Shown: positions 17,564 to 27,046, counted from the first letter of the stretch. The stretch is 64,000 nucleotides of DNA from Spelaeicoccus albus (GCF_013409065.1 NZ_JACBZP010000001.1:1736001-1800000), one strand, 5' to 3'. Numbers and translations are program-made. The notes: generated from the letters alone by a model not told the origin.

Positions 17564-18523
17564 ATGAGCATTTGTGCCATCGACGTCGGCGGCACCGGCA
17601 GCCGCATCCGCATCGACGGCGGTGCGGGTCGTCGGATCGAATTCGCCGGGCCGGGCATTCACGTCGCTGCCGGCGGCCCCGATATAGCCGGCCTGGTTGC
17701 CGCGTTGCGGCAGCCTGTCCGCGACGCTCTGGATCGACTGGCGCTGCGCGCCGTCGACGCTGCGGCGGTCGGACAAAGCGGCCTGCTCATGTTGGGCCGG
17801 CGCAGCCCGGACGTGCATGCCGGGCTGGCCCGGATCACGGGAGCCCGGGTGACGGTCGTGGCCTCGGACGCGCTGACTTCGCTGGTGGGGGCCGTCGGCT
17901 ACCGGCCCGGCGCCGTCGTGGCGGCCGGTACCGGATGTATCGGCTTCGGCACCGACCTGGCAAGCGTATGGAACCGCGTCGACGGATGGGGCCATGTGCT
18001 GGGTGACGAAGGCGGCGGTAGCTGGATCGGCAAAAAGGGCCTGCAAGCAGCACTTCGCGCTCACGACGGCCGGCCGGACGGATCGCCCGAGTTGCGCCGT
18101 TGCATGCTTGAACGGTTCGGCCCGCCGGACGCACTCACGTCCGCCTTGTACTCGGCGACGGACCGGGCCGGCATGCTTGCCGCGTTTGCCACCGACACGG
18201 CGGATGCCGCCCGGGCCGGCGACGACGCGGCTCGGCGGATCTGGGCGGAGGCCGGGGTCCGGCTGGCCCGGTGCGCGGCGGCGGCATTGAACGGCGGCGT
18301 CGCTCCCATCGTCGCGTTCACCGGCGGCATCACCGGCTCGAGCGACTTGTACGCCGACGCGCTGGCCGGGGAACTCTCCGAACGACGCCCGGACGCCGAC
18401 GTCGTCGACGCGGCGGGATCGGCACTCGATGGCGCCGCGGCACTTGCCGAGCGGTCCGCGGAACGGCCGGACGATCCGGTCGAGCATGCGCCGTACGTCA
18501 CGACATTCAGACGGCAGGCGTAA
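17564..18523 (+). CDS. BadF/BadG-type N-acetylglucosamine (or MurNAc) kinase
   Basis: A 319-residue ASKHA-fold kinase. CAIDVGGTGSRI at residues 4-15 is the phosphate-1 loop, VAAGTGCIGFGT the phosphate-2 loop, and GWGHVLGDEGGGSWIGKKGL the conserved NAGK-like sugar-binding stretch. Actinobacterial members phosphorylate GlcNAc, MurNAc or glucosamine with ATP. Divergent pairing with murQ makes an amino sugar from cell-wall turnover the likely substrate, MurNAc being attractive because its 6-phosphate is the MurQ substrate; this is inference. AAAGGA lies 7 bases before the ATG. Confidence 0.85.
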   Translation: MSICAIDVGGTGSRIRIDGGAGRRIEFAGPGIHVAAGGPDIAGLVAALRQPVRDALDRLALRAVDAAAVGQSGLLMLGRRSPDVHAGLARITGARVTVVASDALTSLVGAVGYRPGAVVAAGTGCIGFGTDLASVWNRVDGWGHVLGDEGGGSWIGKKGLQAALRAHDGRPDGSPELRRCMLERFGPPDALTSALYSATDRAGMLAAFATDTADAARAGDDAARRIWAEAGVRLARCAAAALNGGVAPIVAFTGGITGSSDLYADALAGELSERRPDADVVDAAGSALDGAAALAERSAERPDDPVEHAPYVTTFRRQA

Positions 18524-18565
18524 AGCGTTCGCAAAGTTCTCAGGTTCGATGGGCAGAATGGCACT

Positions 18566-19243
18566 ATGACTTTCGGAAACCAGGGTGGGCCTGTGCACGA
18601 AAAGCGCAAGGTCGGCCGGCCGGCGATGATCACGCTTGATCAGATCGCCGATGCGGCGATACTCGAGCTGGACGGCATCACGTCGACGAAGGTGGCTGAA
18701 CGGCTCGGAGTCGGCCAAAGCTCCCTGTACCGGCACATCACCCGCAGCGACGATCTTGCGCGACTGGCAGTGGACAAGGCGCTCGACGCCCATCAATGGC
18801 CGGCGAAGGAAGGCGCGTGGCGGGACTTTCTGGAGCGCACCGCCGATGCGTTCTTGGATTTCCTCACCCAGTACCCGGGATCGTGCCGGGCGCTGCTCGA
18901 ACTGAACCCGTCGCCGACCGCGCTGGTGAACATCGCCACGATCACCGCCGAATACGTCGTCAAGCAGGGCTTGTCGCCGCGCGAGGCAAACGTCGCGGTC
19001 AACCTGATTTCCGTGATCTGTCTCGATACCGTCGACAGGCTCGACAAGAACGAGCAGCCCATGCCGGATGGCCAAGGCAAAATGATCGCCGCGCAACAGC
19101 GGAAATGGGAAAGCCAAGCGAACCACGAACTGCGCGAGGACATGCAGCAACTGCTGCATGCCAAGGCACGCACCTGGATGCACGAACGATTCGACATCGT
19201 CCTCGACGGCCTGGCCGGCCGATTGGAAAAGCGCGCAGTATGA
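18566..19243 (+). CDS. TetR/AcrR-family transcriptional regulator
   Basis: A 225-residue repressor-type protein. After a basic leader (EKRKVGRPAM) comes a TetR HTH: ITLDQIADAAILEL then VAERLGVGQSSLYRHI, with the final helix typical of the family. The C-terminal ligand domain is not close to a known group, so the inducer is unknown. The ATG at 18566 has no clear ribosome site; a GTG at 18593 preceded by AGGGTGG is an equally good start and would give 216 residues. Its stop overlaps the start of a small macro-like protein (ATGA), so the two are translationally coupled and probably functionally linked. Confidence 0.83.
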   Translation: MTFGNQGGPVHEKRKVGRPAMITLDQIADAAILELDGITSTKVAERLGVGQSSLYRHITRSDDLARLAVDKALDAHQWPAKEGAWRDFLERTADAFLDFLTQYPGSCRALLELNPSPTALVNIATITAEYVVKQGLSPREANVAVNLISVICLDTVDRLDKNEQPMPDGQGKMIAAQQRKWESQANHELREDMQQLLHAKARTWMHERFDIVLDGLAGRLEKRAV

Positions 19244-19611
19244 CTCCCGACCGTCCCCGGGTCACGCCGGACCGGATCAGCGAACTGGCGCCGGGCGAGA
19301 TCTTCGTTTTCGGCTCGAATGCGGCAGGCACGCACGGGGCCGGGGCGGCGCTCGTGGCGTACGAGAAGTTCGGCGCCGAATGGGGAGTGGGCGCCGGGCT
19401 GACGGGGCGGACCTACGCGTTGCCGACGATGGGCGGGCGGAGCGAGCTCCAGCGAGAAGCGGCGGCGTTCGTCGACTTCGCCGGTCGGCACCCGGAACTG
19501 ACGTTCTACCTGACGAAGGTCGGCTGCGGCATCGCCGGGTACACCGAAGAGGAAGTCGCTCCGCTGTTCGCCGGTACACCGCCGAACGTCATCAAGCCGG
19601 CCGGCTGGTGA
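19240..19611 (+). CDS. Small macrodomain-like protein related to phage non-structural A1S_2505 family
   Basis: A 123-residue protein beginning at the ATG that overlaps the TetR stop. FVFGSNAAGTHGAGAA (about residues 22-37) followed by a GxGxGLTGRTYALPT stretch and FYLTKVGCGIAGYTEEEVAPLF near the end is the pattern of a conserved family often seen in phages and occasionally in bacterial genomes; the first motif resembles the ADP-ribose loop of macrodomains. Binding of ADP-ribose or a related nucleotide is a reasonable guess only. There are no membrane segments or signal. The coupling to a TetR regulator is unusual. Confidence 0.65.
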   Translation: MTPDRPRVTPDRISELAPGEIFVFGSNAAGTHGAGAALVAYEKFGAEWGVGAGLTGRTYALPTMGGRSELQREAAAFVDFAGRHPELTFYLTKVGCGIAGYTEEEVAPLFAGTPPNVIKPAGW

Positions 19612-19649
19612 CCGGAGCGCTACCGGTGCCGCGGTGATAGCGTGCCGTC

Positions 19650-20900
19650 ATGAGCGTCGACCATGAAGCAGCAGCCCAAACAGTGATCTTCCGGAACGGC
19701 ACCGTGTTCGATGGTGAGGTCTTCCGCCTCGACCCATGCGATGTGGTCGTCACGGACGGAACCGTGACGGGGGTGTACCCCGGCGGCACCGCCGACGCGG
19801 GCGAATCCGACGAGGTAGTCGATTGCACCGGGAAGACGGTACTGCCGGGATTCATCGACTGCCATATTCACAGCCTCGTCGGCATCGCCGGTCCGTTCGA
19901 AAACGCCGTCAAGCCGTTTTCGCTGCCGTACTACGACGCCATCGGTCGTTTGAAGGACACGCTGGCCTGCGGCATCACGACCGCGCGGGACGCCGGCGGC
20001 GCCGATCTGGGTGTGAAAACGGCTCTTGAGCAGGGGCTCATCGCCGGGCCGCGGCTGCAGATCGCCGTCACCATCATGAGTCAGACCGGCGGGCACGGCG
20101 ACGGGCACCTGCCGTCGGGCACCGAAGTGCCGCTGCTACCTTCACATCCGGGTCGGCCGTCCGGCATTGCCGACGGCCCGGACGAGGCCCGCCGCACGGC
20201 GCGAACCCTGTTGCGGGCCGGCGCCGATCAGATCAAGATCTGTTCGACCGGTGGTGTGCTCTCGCCGTCCGACGATCCACGGCATTCGCAGTTCACGCGG
20301 GCGGAGATCGAAGTGATAGTCGAAGAGGCCGCCACGCAGGGCACGTACGTGATGGCGCACGCACAAGGGAATGCGGGAATTAAAAATGCCCTCGTATCGG
20401 GGGTGCGGTCCATTGAGCACGGGATCTACCTTGACGACGAAGCGATCGAGATGATGATCCAAAACGACTCGTATCTGGTGCCCACTCTTGTCGCGCCGCT
20501 CGCCGTCATGCGGGCTGCCGAAGCCGGCAACTCGATTCCGCCGGCCATGCTGGAAAAGGCCGTGCGCGTAGCGGGCGATCACAAGAACTCGTTCGCCAAG
20601 GCCGCGGCGTCCGGCGTCAAGATCGCGATGGGCACCGACTCCGGCGTCGGACCGCACGGACAAAACCTCGAAGAGCTGCAGCTGATGGCCGACGGGGGCA
20701 TGGACCTCGAACAGGTGCTTGCCGCGACCACGTCGGTGGCCGGAGAACTCCTCGGCGAGCAGCTGCGGGTCGGCCGCCTGGCCGAGGGCTTCCGCGGCGA
20801 CGTGGTAGTTGTCGACACGAAGCTGATCGGCAACGATCAGCTGGCCACGTTACGGGAGCACATCGACGGCGTGTATCAGGACGGCGTGCGCGTCGCCTAA
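19650..20900 (+). CDS. Metal-dependent amidohydrolase (imidazolonepropionase/prolidase-like)
   Basis: A 416-residue amidohydrolase-superfamily enzyme with a full set of candidate binuclear metal ligands: His72 and His74 (DCHIHS), Lys196 (QIKICSTGG), His237 (MAHAQG), His257 (SIEHGIY) and Asp330 (GTDSG). The arrangement matches the group containing Xaa-Pro dipeptidases of the Sgx/Cc families and other cyclic-amide or ester hydrolases. The exact substrate cannot be read. There is no signal peptide, so it should be cytosolic. Its final bases overlap the stop of a convergent DksA/TraR gene. Confidence 0.83.
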   Translation: MSVDHEAAAQTVIFRNGTVFDGEVFRLDPCDVVVTDGTVTGVYPGGTADAGESDEVVDCTGKTVLPGFIDCHIHSLVGIAGPFENAVKPFSLPYYDAIGRLKDTLACGITTARDAGGADLGVKTALEQGLIAGPRLQIAVTIMSQTGGHGDGHLPSGTEVPLLPSHPGRPSGIADGPDEARRTARTLLRAGADQIKICSTGGVLSPSDDPRHSQFTRAEIEVIVEEAATQGTYVMAHAQGNAGIKNALVSGVRSIEHGIYLDDEAIEMMIQNDSYLVPTLVAPLAVMRAAEAGNSIPPAMLEKAVRVAGDHKNSFAKAAASGVKIAMGTDSGVGPHGQNLEELQLMADGGMDLEQVLAATTSVAGELLGEQLRVGRLAEGFRGDVVVVDTKLIGNDQLATLREHIDGVYQDGVRVA

Positions 20901-21316
20901 GACGCCTCGCGGTACCGCTTTGCCGCACACGTCATGCACAGCGCAACGCCGGGGAGCGCTTCGAGACGCGCCTGCGGGATCGTGTCGCCGCATTCGCGGC
21001 ATATGCCGTAGCCGCCGGCATCCAAAGCAGTCAACGCGTCGTCGATTTCCAACAGTTCGCGCTGGGATTCGTGCAACAGCGAATCGATTTGCGCGCGTTC
21101 GAAAGCGACGGTCACTCCCTCGGGGTCGTGCTCATCGTCATTCGGGGCATCGGCTGCCGAGGCGACCAGGTCGTCGTGGCTGCGCTGCAACGCGGTGATC
21201 CGTGCCTCGACATCGGCGCGGGCCGATTTGAGCCGCGTGCGCGATTGCTCCGCCTCGGCCGGTCGGGCTGCAGGCGCCTGTGTCTGAGACTTTGTTGACT
21301 GCTGGCGTGTGGACAT
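20897..21316 (-). CDS. TraR/DksA-type C4 zinc-finger protein
   Basis: A 139-residue protein. After a Gln/Ala-rich leader there is a coiled-coil region (about 30-95) with acidic residues, then a C4 finger, CRECGDTIPQARLEALPG with CMTCA (CxxC-N17-CxxC), near the C-terminus. DksA/TraR proteins enter the secondary channel of RNA polymerase and modulate initiation; actinobacterial versions are poorly characterised. The ATG at 21316 lies only 4 bases after the stop of the upstream GCS2 ligase gene on the same strand, so they share a transcript; the ribosome site (AAGG) overlaps that stop. Confidence 0.82.
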   Translation of the reverse strand: MSTRQQSTKSQTQAPAARPAEAEQSRTRLKSARADVEARITALQRSHDDLVASAADAPNDDEHDPEGVTVAFERAQIDSLLHESQRELLEIDDALTALDAGGYGICRECGDTIPQARLEALPGVALCMTCAAKRYREAS

Positions 21317-21320
21317 GCCC

Positions 21321-22823
21321 TTACAACGTGTGGGAGACCGAATGTGTTCCCGGAATCTTCCAGGCGTGGACGGGCTCGTTCGAATGCATGCCGCGCGCGT
21401 AATCGGCGACCATCGAGTGCACGGCGCTGTCGCGGTTGTGGCCCTCGCGTTCATACGCGGCTATGGTTTCCAGCTGCCATCCCGCGCCGTTCTGGTTGCT
21501 GGTGGCGCGTTCGCGCAGTACATCCATGTACCTGTCGCGGGTACCGCTGTCGACGTGTAGCCTGTCGAGCCCCTCGGCCGCCAACGGCAGTAGCCGGCGC
21601 ACTATCAACTCGTCGACGGGCACGTCGCCGGCGCCCGGCCAATATACTTGCGCCTCCAAGCCGTGCTTGGCGCATGCATAGAAGTTGTCGGCGGCGGTGG
21701 AGAACGCCATGCGCGACCACAACGGACGGTCGGCCGCCTGCAGGATTTCGACCAGTCCGTAGTAGAAGGCGGCGTTCGCCACCGTGTCGATGACCGTCGG
21801 GCCGGCCGGCAGTAGGCGATTCTCCACGCGCAAATGCGGAAGTTTGCCGTGCGGGTCGTAGATCGGTCGGTTCCATCGCCACACCGTGCCGTTGTGCAAC
21901 CGCAACTCGTACAGGCTCGGCGGGCCGTCCAGCCGGCCGGGCTGGTGTTTGCCGGCCTCGGCCATTTCCGGAATCAGCGCCGGGAAGTATCGTACGTTTT
22001 CTTCGAACAGATCGAAGATGGACGTGATCCAGCGCTCGCCGAACCACGCTCGCGGCCGGACGCCCTGATTGCGCATTTCGGGCGGACGGGAGTCGACGGC
22101 TTGACCGAACAATTCAATGCGCGTCTCGTGCCACAGTTTCTTGCCGATGAATGTGGGCGAATTCGCGGCAAGCGCGATTTGCGGCCCCGCAATGATCTGC
22201 GCCGCGTTCCACGCCGAAGCGAACCCGCCCGGGGAGACCTGCACGTGCAGCTGGACGCTTGTGCAGGCGGCTTCCGGTGCCAGGCTCTGCACGTACAGGT
22301 GCAACGACTCGTGTCCTTCGATGTCGAGCAGTACGTCTTCGCCGCGGGCCTGCAATACCGATTCGTTCAGCGCGGCATACCGGGTCTCCGGGCTCATCCA
22401 CGCGTCGTCGGCGAGCAGGTTCTCGTCGATGGTCGGCAGGATTCCGGTCATCAGGAGATGGGCGCCGACGGCACGGGCCCGCTCGTCGGCGGCATCGAGC
22501 CTGCTCCGCAGGCCGTCTTCCAGCCGGCGCAACCCATCGCATTCGATCGCCAACGCCGGGTAGTTCAGCTCGATATTGTAGGCGCCGATCTCGGTTTGGA
22601 ATGACGGATCGGCCACGCTGGCCAACACGTCGGCATTGCGCAGCGCCGGGTCGAAGTGCTCGTCGGTGAGGTTCAGTTCGACTTCCAGCCCTATTGACCG
22701 GTCATCGGCGAAATGCGCGTTCGACAGGTATTCGTCGAACGTGTCGAGGTTTTGCAACAACCGCTCACGGTAGCGCCGCCGGTCTTCGCGGCTGAACGAT
22801 TCGGCGGCGATTTCCTCTCCCAT
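21321..22823 (-). CDS. GCS2-family glutamate-cysteine ligase-like carboxylate-amine ligase
   Basis: A 500-residue protein with the GCS2 fold. IGLEVELNLTDE near residue 45 holds the metal-binding glutamates, FQTEIGAYNIELN the substrate loop and TSVQLHVQVSP a core strand; RLHNGTVWRWNRP and HLRVENRLLPAGPT come later. The family joins glutamate to an amine such as cysteine with ATP; this long form is common in Actinobacteria and its true product is not established, so gamma-glutamylcysteine synthesis is only one option. The ATG at 22823 is chosen because the conserved region begins soon after; the ribosome site is weak. It leads a transcript with the DksA/TraR gene. Confidence 0.78.
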   Translation of the reverse strand: MGEEIAAESFSREDRRRYRERLLQNLDTFDEYLSNAHFADDRSIGLEVELNLTDEHFDPALRNADVLASVADPSFQTEIGAYNIELNYPALAIECDGLRRLEDGLRSRLDAADERARAVGAHLLMTGILPTIDENLLADDAWMSPETRYAALNESVLQARGEDVLLDIEGHESLHLYVQSLAPEAACTSVQLHVQVSPGGFASAWNAAQIIAGPQIALAANSPTFIGKKLWHETRIELFGQAVDSRPPEMRNQGVRPRAWFGERWITSIFDLFEENVRYFPALIPEMAEAGKHQPGRLDGPPSLYELRLHNGTVWRWNRPIYDPHGKLPHLRVENRLLPAGPTVIDTVANAAFYYGLVEILQAADRPLWSRMAFSTAADNFYACAKHGLEAQVYWPGAGDVPVDELIVRRLLPLAAEGLDRLHVDSGTRDRYMDVLRERATSNQNGAGWQLETIAAYEREGHNRDSAVHSMVADYARGMHSNEPVHAWKIPGTHSVSHTL

Positions 22824-22900
22824 TCCCAAACTCAACCACAATCGCCCGGGAAAGGGTAGAGATCGGACCGGCCCATTTCGGCAGGTCATCGGCGCGCGCG

Positions 22901-23506
22901 TCAGGCGTACGTGACGCCGCCGAGCTCGATCGACGCGGTTCCGGCAGACAGATCGCGCAACCGGGCGCGTGCGGCGTCCGGATCTCCGGGCACGCCGAGG
23001 CGCATCGTCACACTCGCGCCGTACTGTGCGCCGAGAACGCGCCACGGATTCCCGGCGGCTTCCACCCGTGCCGCTATCGCGTAGTCCACGACCACGGTGA
23101 GCGTCTGCAAGCGAGTCAAGTCACGGAGGGACGCCGCTGCCAGCGCCTCCCGCACGGCGCCGCTGTACGCCCGGACCAGCCCGCCGGTTCCCAGCAGGAC
23201 ACCGCCGAAATACCGCGTCACGACCGCTACGGCATTGACGACGTGTGCGCCGTCCAGCGCGCCGAGCATCGGGCCGCCGGCAGTGCCGGCGGGTTCGCCG
23301 TCGTCGTCCGAACGTTCGACGCTTCCGTCCGCGACTCGGAAAGCCGAACAATGATGACGGGCCCGCGGATGCGCCAGCCGTTGCTCGGCGATCCGGCGCC
23401 CGGCGGCGTCCTCGTCCTGCGCCGGGCCGACCACCGCGATGAACCGGGATCGTTTGACCTCGATCTCGGCCTCGGCGAGCGCAACGGGCGTGCGAAGAAA
23501 CTCCAC
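22901..23506 (-). CDS. YigZ/IMPACT (UPF0029) family protein
   Basis: A 201-residue protein. EVKRSRFIAVVGP at the start, then HPRARHHCSAFRV, DDDGEPAGTAGGPML and VTRYFGGVLLGTGGLVRAYSGAV are the signature of the YigZ/IMPACT family, followed by a small ferredoxin-like C-terminal domain. Relatives regulate eIF2-alpha kinases in eukaryotes; the bacterial function is not known. The start is a GTG at 23504-23506 picked by alignment because no canonical ribosome site is visible; the open frame continues upstream but that part is over a different gene. Confidence 0.85.
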   Translation of the reverse strand: MEFLRTPVALAEAEIEVKRSRFIAVVGPAQDEDAAGRRIAEQRLAHPRARHHCSAFRVADGSVERSDDDGEPAGTAGGPMLGALDGAHVVNAVAVVTRYFGGVLLGTGGLVRAYSGAVREALAAASLRDLTRLQTLTVVVDYAIAARVEAAGNPWRVLGAQYGASVTMRLGVPGDPDAARARLRDLSAGTASIELGGVTYA

Positions 23507-23587
23507 CGGACAACAGTACCGGGCCGGGCGGCCGGTGGCCGGAAGTCGATCGGCCGGTAATCTTGAACCGGCAGCGACTGAAGAAGG

Positions 23588-23971
23588 ATGTGGAATCAGC
23601 AGGTGACCCCGCGGTGGCGTGAGCAAGGAGACGATCCGGACTACCGGTTCACCTTGGCCAACGAGCGCACCTTTCTGTCGTGGATCCGCACGGCCCTGGC
23701 GCTGTTGGCCGGCGCCGTCGCCATCGACCAGTTCGCCGGCGGGCTCGCTCCCCGATGGATCATCGTCGCGCTGGCCGTGGGCCTCGGGCTGCTGGCCATC
23801 TTGCTCAGCGCCGTTGCCTACGTCCGATGGAAGGCCAACGAGATCGCCATGCGCCGGCGGCGGGCGATGCCGCACAGTCCCGTCCTGTCCATCCTGGCCG
23901 GTGCCGCACTTGCCATCGGCGTCGTGTTTGTGGCGGTCATCTTGTTACGGCCCGTGCTGATGCAGGGGTAA
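23588..23971 (+). CDS. DUF202 small membrane protein
   Basis: A 127-residue protein with three predicted membrane helices (about 35-55, 62-82, 100-122). RFTLANERTFLSWIRTALAL at residues 20-39 is the DUF202 (YidH-like) signature. The function of the family is unknown. The ATG at 23588 directly follows AGAAGG, which is rather close; a GTG at 23603 is an alternative. It is followed 7 bases later by a second DUF202 gene, a common tandem arrangement suggesting a two-subunit membrane complex. Confidence 0.82.
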   Translation: MWNQQVTPRWREQGDDPDYRFTLANERTFLSWIRTALALLAGAVAIDQFAGGLAPRWIIVALAVGLGLLAILLSAVAYVRWKANEIAMRRRRAMPHSPVLSILAGAALAIGVVFVAVILLRPVLMQG

Positions 23972-23978
23972 TGCGGCA

Positions 23979-24308
23979 ATGAGCAAAAACCGTGATCCGG
24001 GCCTGCAACCCGAACGGACTGCGCTTGCCTGGAATCGGACGGCATTGGCCATCGGCGTGAACAGTGCGCTGTTGCTGCGCAGCGGCATCACCGGCCACAA
24101 CGGGTTCATCACGACGGCAGCCCTGGCGCTCGGACTTCTGGCGGCCGGCGTCACCTTATACTCCTCGCACCGACGCAACCACTTCCGGGAAGCGCCGTCC
24201 GAACATTCCGAGAGCCGGGCGGCCGGAAACCCGCTGCCGCATGCCGCAATATCGCTCATGGTGGTCGGGGCCGCGCTCGTGGCGATGGCGAGCATCGTGC
24301 TGACCTGA
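23979..24308 (+). CDS. DUF202 small membrane protein, second of a pair
   Basis: A 109-residue protein with a short N-terminal LQPERTALAWNRTALAIGVN motif (the DUF202 signature in shortened form) and three hydrophobic segments. It follows the first DUF202 gene with a 7-base gap, AGGGG lying within it. The two proteins differ in length and sequence, which fits heteromeric rather than duplicated function. No substrate or partner is known. Confidence 0.8.
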   Translation: MSKNRDPGLQPERTALAWNRTALAIGVNSALLLRSGITGHNGFITTAALALGLLAAGVTLYSSHRRNHFREAPSEHSESRAAGNPLPHAAISLMVVGAALVAMASIVLT

Positions 24309-24401
24309 CGGTGGCTTTCTGCCGGCGACCGCCCGTACGACTATCGTTTGTCTGCCGTGATGTGGTTCACTTGAAGAATCCAATTTCATAGCCGACAAAT
24401 C

Positions 24402-24592
24402 GAAGCGGGAGAGTCCGTGCCAGCCAGGTGACGGACGCCGTAGGAGCAACTCCTCCCCGGGAATCTCTCAGGCACACGTACCGTTTCGACCAGGCAACTC
24501 TGAAGAGCAGCCGGCTTCGCCGGCTCACCGACGGTGCAAGCGCCAGTGCAATATGACGCAAATCTCTCAGGTTCGATACAGAGGGGGGAGGA
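24402..24592 (+). promoter_or_regulatory. Tandem glycine riboswitch upstream of gcvT
   Basis: Two aptamers in series. The first (about 24404-24500) has GCGGGAGAG, CCGTAGGAGCAACTCC and AATCTCTCAGGCA. The second (about 24501-24588) has GAAGAGC, CACCGACGGTGCAAGC and AAATCTCTCAGG, closing with ACAGAGG. These are the conserved blocks of glycine riboswitches, which as tandem pairs usually switch on glycine cleavage genes when glycine is high. The second aptamer ends about 54 bases before the gcvT start. Of the 337-base gap between the DUF202 pair and gcvT, the first 90 bases show no other feature. Confidence 0.95.
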
Positions 24593-24645
24593 ATCAGTCA
24601 CGCGCGTTAGTCTGATCCGATAGCCCCGACAGTTTGAGAGCCGAA

Positions 24646-25761
24646 ATGAGTAAGCACACGCCGCTGCATGCCGAGCACGAAAAGCTCGGCGCATCGTTCA
24701 CCGATTTCGGCGGCTGGGAGATGCCGCTGAAATACGACAGCGAACTTGCCGAGCACCGTGCCGTCCGCACGGCCGCCGGCGTCTTCGACCTCAGCCACAT
24801 GGGCGAAGTGCGCGTGAGTGGACCGGCCGCAGCCGAATACCTGGACTACGCGCTTGCCGGCAAGATGTCGGCGATGAAGGTCGGCCGTGCCAAATATTCG
24901 TTCGTCCTGACGCCGGGCGGCGGCATCGTCGACGACCTCATCACGTACCGGCTGGCCGACGACGAGTTCCTGATAGTGCCGAACGCGTCGAACGTCGACG
25001 CCGTCACGGCGGCTTTGACCGAGCGTGCCGCGAACTTCGATGTGCAAGTCGTCAACGAATCCGAAGACACCGCGCTGGTGGCGATCCAAGGCCCCGAGGC
25101 CGAAAAGATCCTGCTGCGTCTCACCAATGACACCGACGCCGACGCCGTGACCGGGCTTCGCTATTACGCGGGCATCCGCCTGCAGGTCGCCGGCCATGAC
25201 GCATTGCTGGCGCGCACCGGATACACCGGCGAGGACGGCTTCGAGATCTACGTGCCGAATGCGGACGCCGGCGATCTATGGCGGAAGGCGTTGGAAGCCG
25301 GCGCGGACGTCGGGGCCGCCCCCGCCGGTCTGGCCAGTCGCGACTCGCTGCGCCTCGAGGCCGGGATGCCGCTCTACGGCCATGAACTGACAGTCGACCT
25401 GACGCCGTTCGCCGCCGGACTCGGCAAGGTCGTCAGTATGGCCAAGCCCAGCGACTTCGTCGGACGATCCGCGCTTGAAAAGCTCAAGGACGACGTGCCG
25501 GCCCGGGTGCTCGTCGGCCTGAAAAGCGCGGGGCGACGGGCCGGACGCGCAGGGTACGCGGTACAGTCGGCCACCGACGGCAACAGGATCGGCGAAGTCA
25601 CGTCCGGTGCGCCGTCGCCGACTCTGGGGTACCCGATAGCACTTGCGTACGTCGACGTTGCGCACAGCGAGCCCGGCACGGCCGTCAACGTCGACTTGCG
25701 CGGCAAACCCCAACCGTTCGAAGTCACAGCACTGCCGTTCTATTCCAGAAAGAAGGACTGA
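24646..25761 (+). CDS. gcvT: Glycine cleavage system T protein (aminomethyltransferase)
   Basis: A 371-residue tetrahydrofolate-dependent enzyme that takes the aminomethyl group from the lipoyl H protein and releases ammonia and methylene-THF. The N-terminal [16 protein letters not shown], the [13 protein letters not shown] block and [15 protein letters not shown] are family signatures; the C-terminal barrel domain ends [10 protein letters not shown]. The ATG at 24646 is preferred over a TTG four codons earlier because a purine-rich GAGAG lies before it. It heads gcvT-glyA-sdaA, controlled by the glycine riboswitch; the P and H proteins of the cleavage system are not in the window and must be encoded elsewhere. 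Confidence 0.96.
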   Translation: MSKHTPLHAEHEKLGASFTDFGGWEMPLKYDSELAEHRAVRTAAGVFDLSHMGEVRVSGPAAAEYLDYALAGKMSAMKVGRAKYSFVLTPGGGIVDDLITYRLADDEFLIVPNASNVDAVTAALTERAANFDVQVVNESEDTALVAIQGPEAEKILLRLTNDTDADAVTGLRYYAGIRLQVAGHDALLARTGYTGEDGFEIYVPNADAGDLWRKALEAGADVGAAPAGLASRDSLRLEAGMPLYGHELTVDLTPFAAGLGKVVSMAKPSDFVGRSALEKLKDDVPARVLVGLKSAGRRAGRAGYAVQSATDGNRIGEVTSGAPSPTLGYPIALAYVDVAHSEPGTAVNVDLRGKPQPFEVTALPFYSRKKD

Positions 25762-25763
25762 GC

Positions 25764-27044
25764 ATGACCGATCTGAATTCGCCGTTGTCGGAGATCGATC
25801 CCGAAGTTGCCCGCGAGATCGATGCCGAGCTTGCACGTCAACGAGACGGCCTGGAGATGATCGCCTCGGAAAACCATGCGGCGGCCGCCGTGATGGCGGC
25901 GCAGGGGTCGGTACTGACGAATAAGTACGCGGAAGGATATCCGGGTCGCCGGTATTACGGCGGGTGCGAGCACGTTGACGTGATTGAACGGTTGGCCATT
26001 CAGCGGATCAAGGACCTGTTCGGAGCGGGGTTCGCTAATGTGCAGCCGCATTCGGGTGCGCAGGCCAATGCTGCGGCCATGGCCGCATTGCTGAAGCCGG
26101 GGGATACGATCCTGGGCCTTGATTTGGCTCATGGCGGGCATTTGACGCACGGCATGCGGATCAATTTCTCCGGCAAGCTCTACAACGTGGTGGCGTATCA
26201 CGTGGCTGATTCGGACTACCGGGTGGACATGGCCGAGGTCGAGCGGCTGGCGGTGGAGAATGAGCCGAAGTTGATCATCGCGGGCTGGTCGGCGTATCCG
26301 CGGCAGTTGGACTTTGCCGAGTTCCGGCGGATCGCCGACAAGGTCGGGGCTTATCTGATGGTGGACATGGCCCATTTCGCCGGGCTGGTGGCGGCCGGGC
26401 TGCATCCGAACCCGGTGCCGCATGCGCATGTGACGACGTCGACGACGCATAAGACGCTTGGCGGGCCGCGCGGCGGGTTCATCCTGACGAACGAGGCGGA
26501 TCTGGCCAAGAAGATCAACTCGGCGGTGTTCCCGGGCCAGCAGGGCGGGCCCCTCGAACATGTGATCGCTGCGAAGGCCACGGCGTTCAAGATCGCTTCC
26601 GAGCCCGGTTTCGCCGACCGGCAACGCCGGTGTCTGGACGGCGCCGGCATCCTTGCCGAGCGTTTGACGGCCGATGATGTGACGGACGCCGGCATCACCG
26701 TGCTGACGGGCGGCACCGACGTGCACCTCGTGCTGGTGGACTTGCGCGACTCCGAACTGGACGGGCAACAGGCCGAGGATCGGCTTGCCCGGATCGGCAT
26801 CACCGTCAACCGCAACGCCGTCCCGTTCGACCCGCGCCCGCCCATGGTCACGTCGGGCCTGCGGATTGGCACGCCGGCACTGGCCACCCGCGGATTCGAC
26901 ACCGACGCGTTCAAAGAAGTCGCCGACATCATTGCGCAGTGCTTGCTGGGCGACGACATCGAAGCGCTGTCCGGTCGCGTGGCGAAGCTGGCCGCCGACC
27001 ACCCGCTGTATTCCACTATCGAACCATTGAGCGAGGCCCAATAA
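25764..27044 (+). CDS. glyA: Serine hydroxymethyltransferase
   Basis: A 426-residue PLP enzyme interconverting serine and glycine with tetrahydrofolate. [31 protein letters not shown] and [12 protein letters not shown] are intact, and the PLP lysine is Lys230 in [15 protein letters not shown]. The gene starts 2 bases after gcvT and ends 2 bases before sdaA. In this operon it most likely runs from glycine plus methylene-THF (the GcvT product) to serine, so that excess glycine becomes serine. Because it shares the riboswitch it may be a catabolic copy; a second, constitutive glyA elsewhere would be expected. Confidence 0.96.
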   Translation: MTDLNSPLSEIDPEVAREIDAELARQRDGLEMIASENHAAAAVMAAQGSVLTNKYAEGYPGRRYYGGCEHVDVIERLAIQRIKDLFGAGFANVQPHSGAQANAAAMAALLKPGDTILGLDLAHGGHLTHGMRINFSGKLYNVVAYHVADSDYRVDMAEVERLAVENEPKLIIAGWSAYPRQLDFAEFRRIADKVGAYLMVDMAHFAGLVAAGLHPNPVPHAHVTTSTTHKTLGGPRGGFILTNEADLAKKINSAVFPGQQGGPLEHVIAAKATAFKIASEPGFADRQRRCLDGAGILAERLTADDVTDAGITVLTGGTDVHLVLVDLRDSELDGQQAEDRLARIGITVNRNAVPFDPRPPMVTSGLRIGTPALATRGFDTDAFKEVADIIAQCLLGDDIEALSGRVAKLAADHPLYSTIEPLSEAQ

Positions 27045-27046
27045 CC

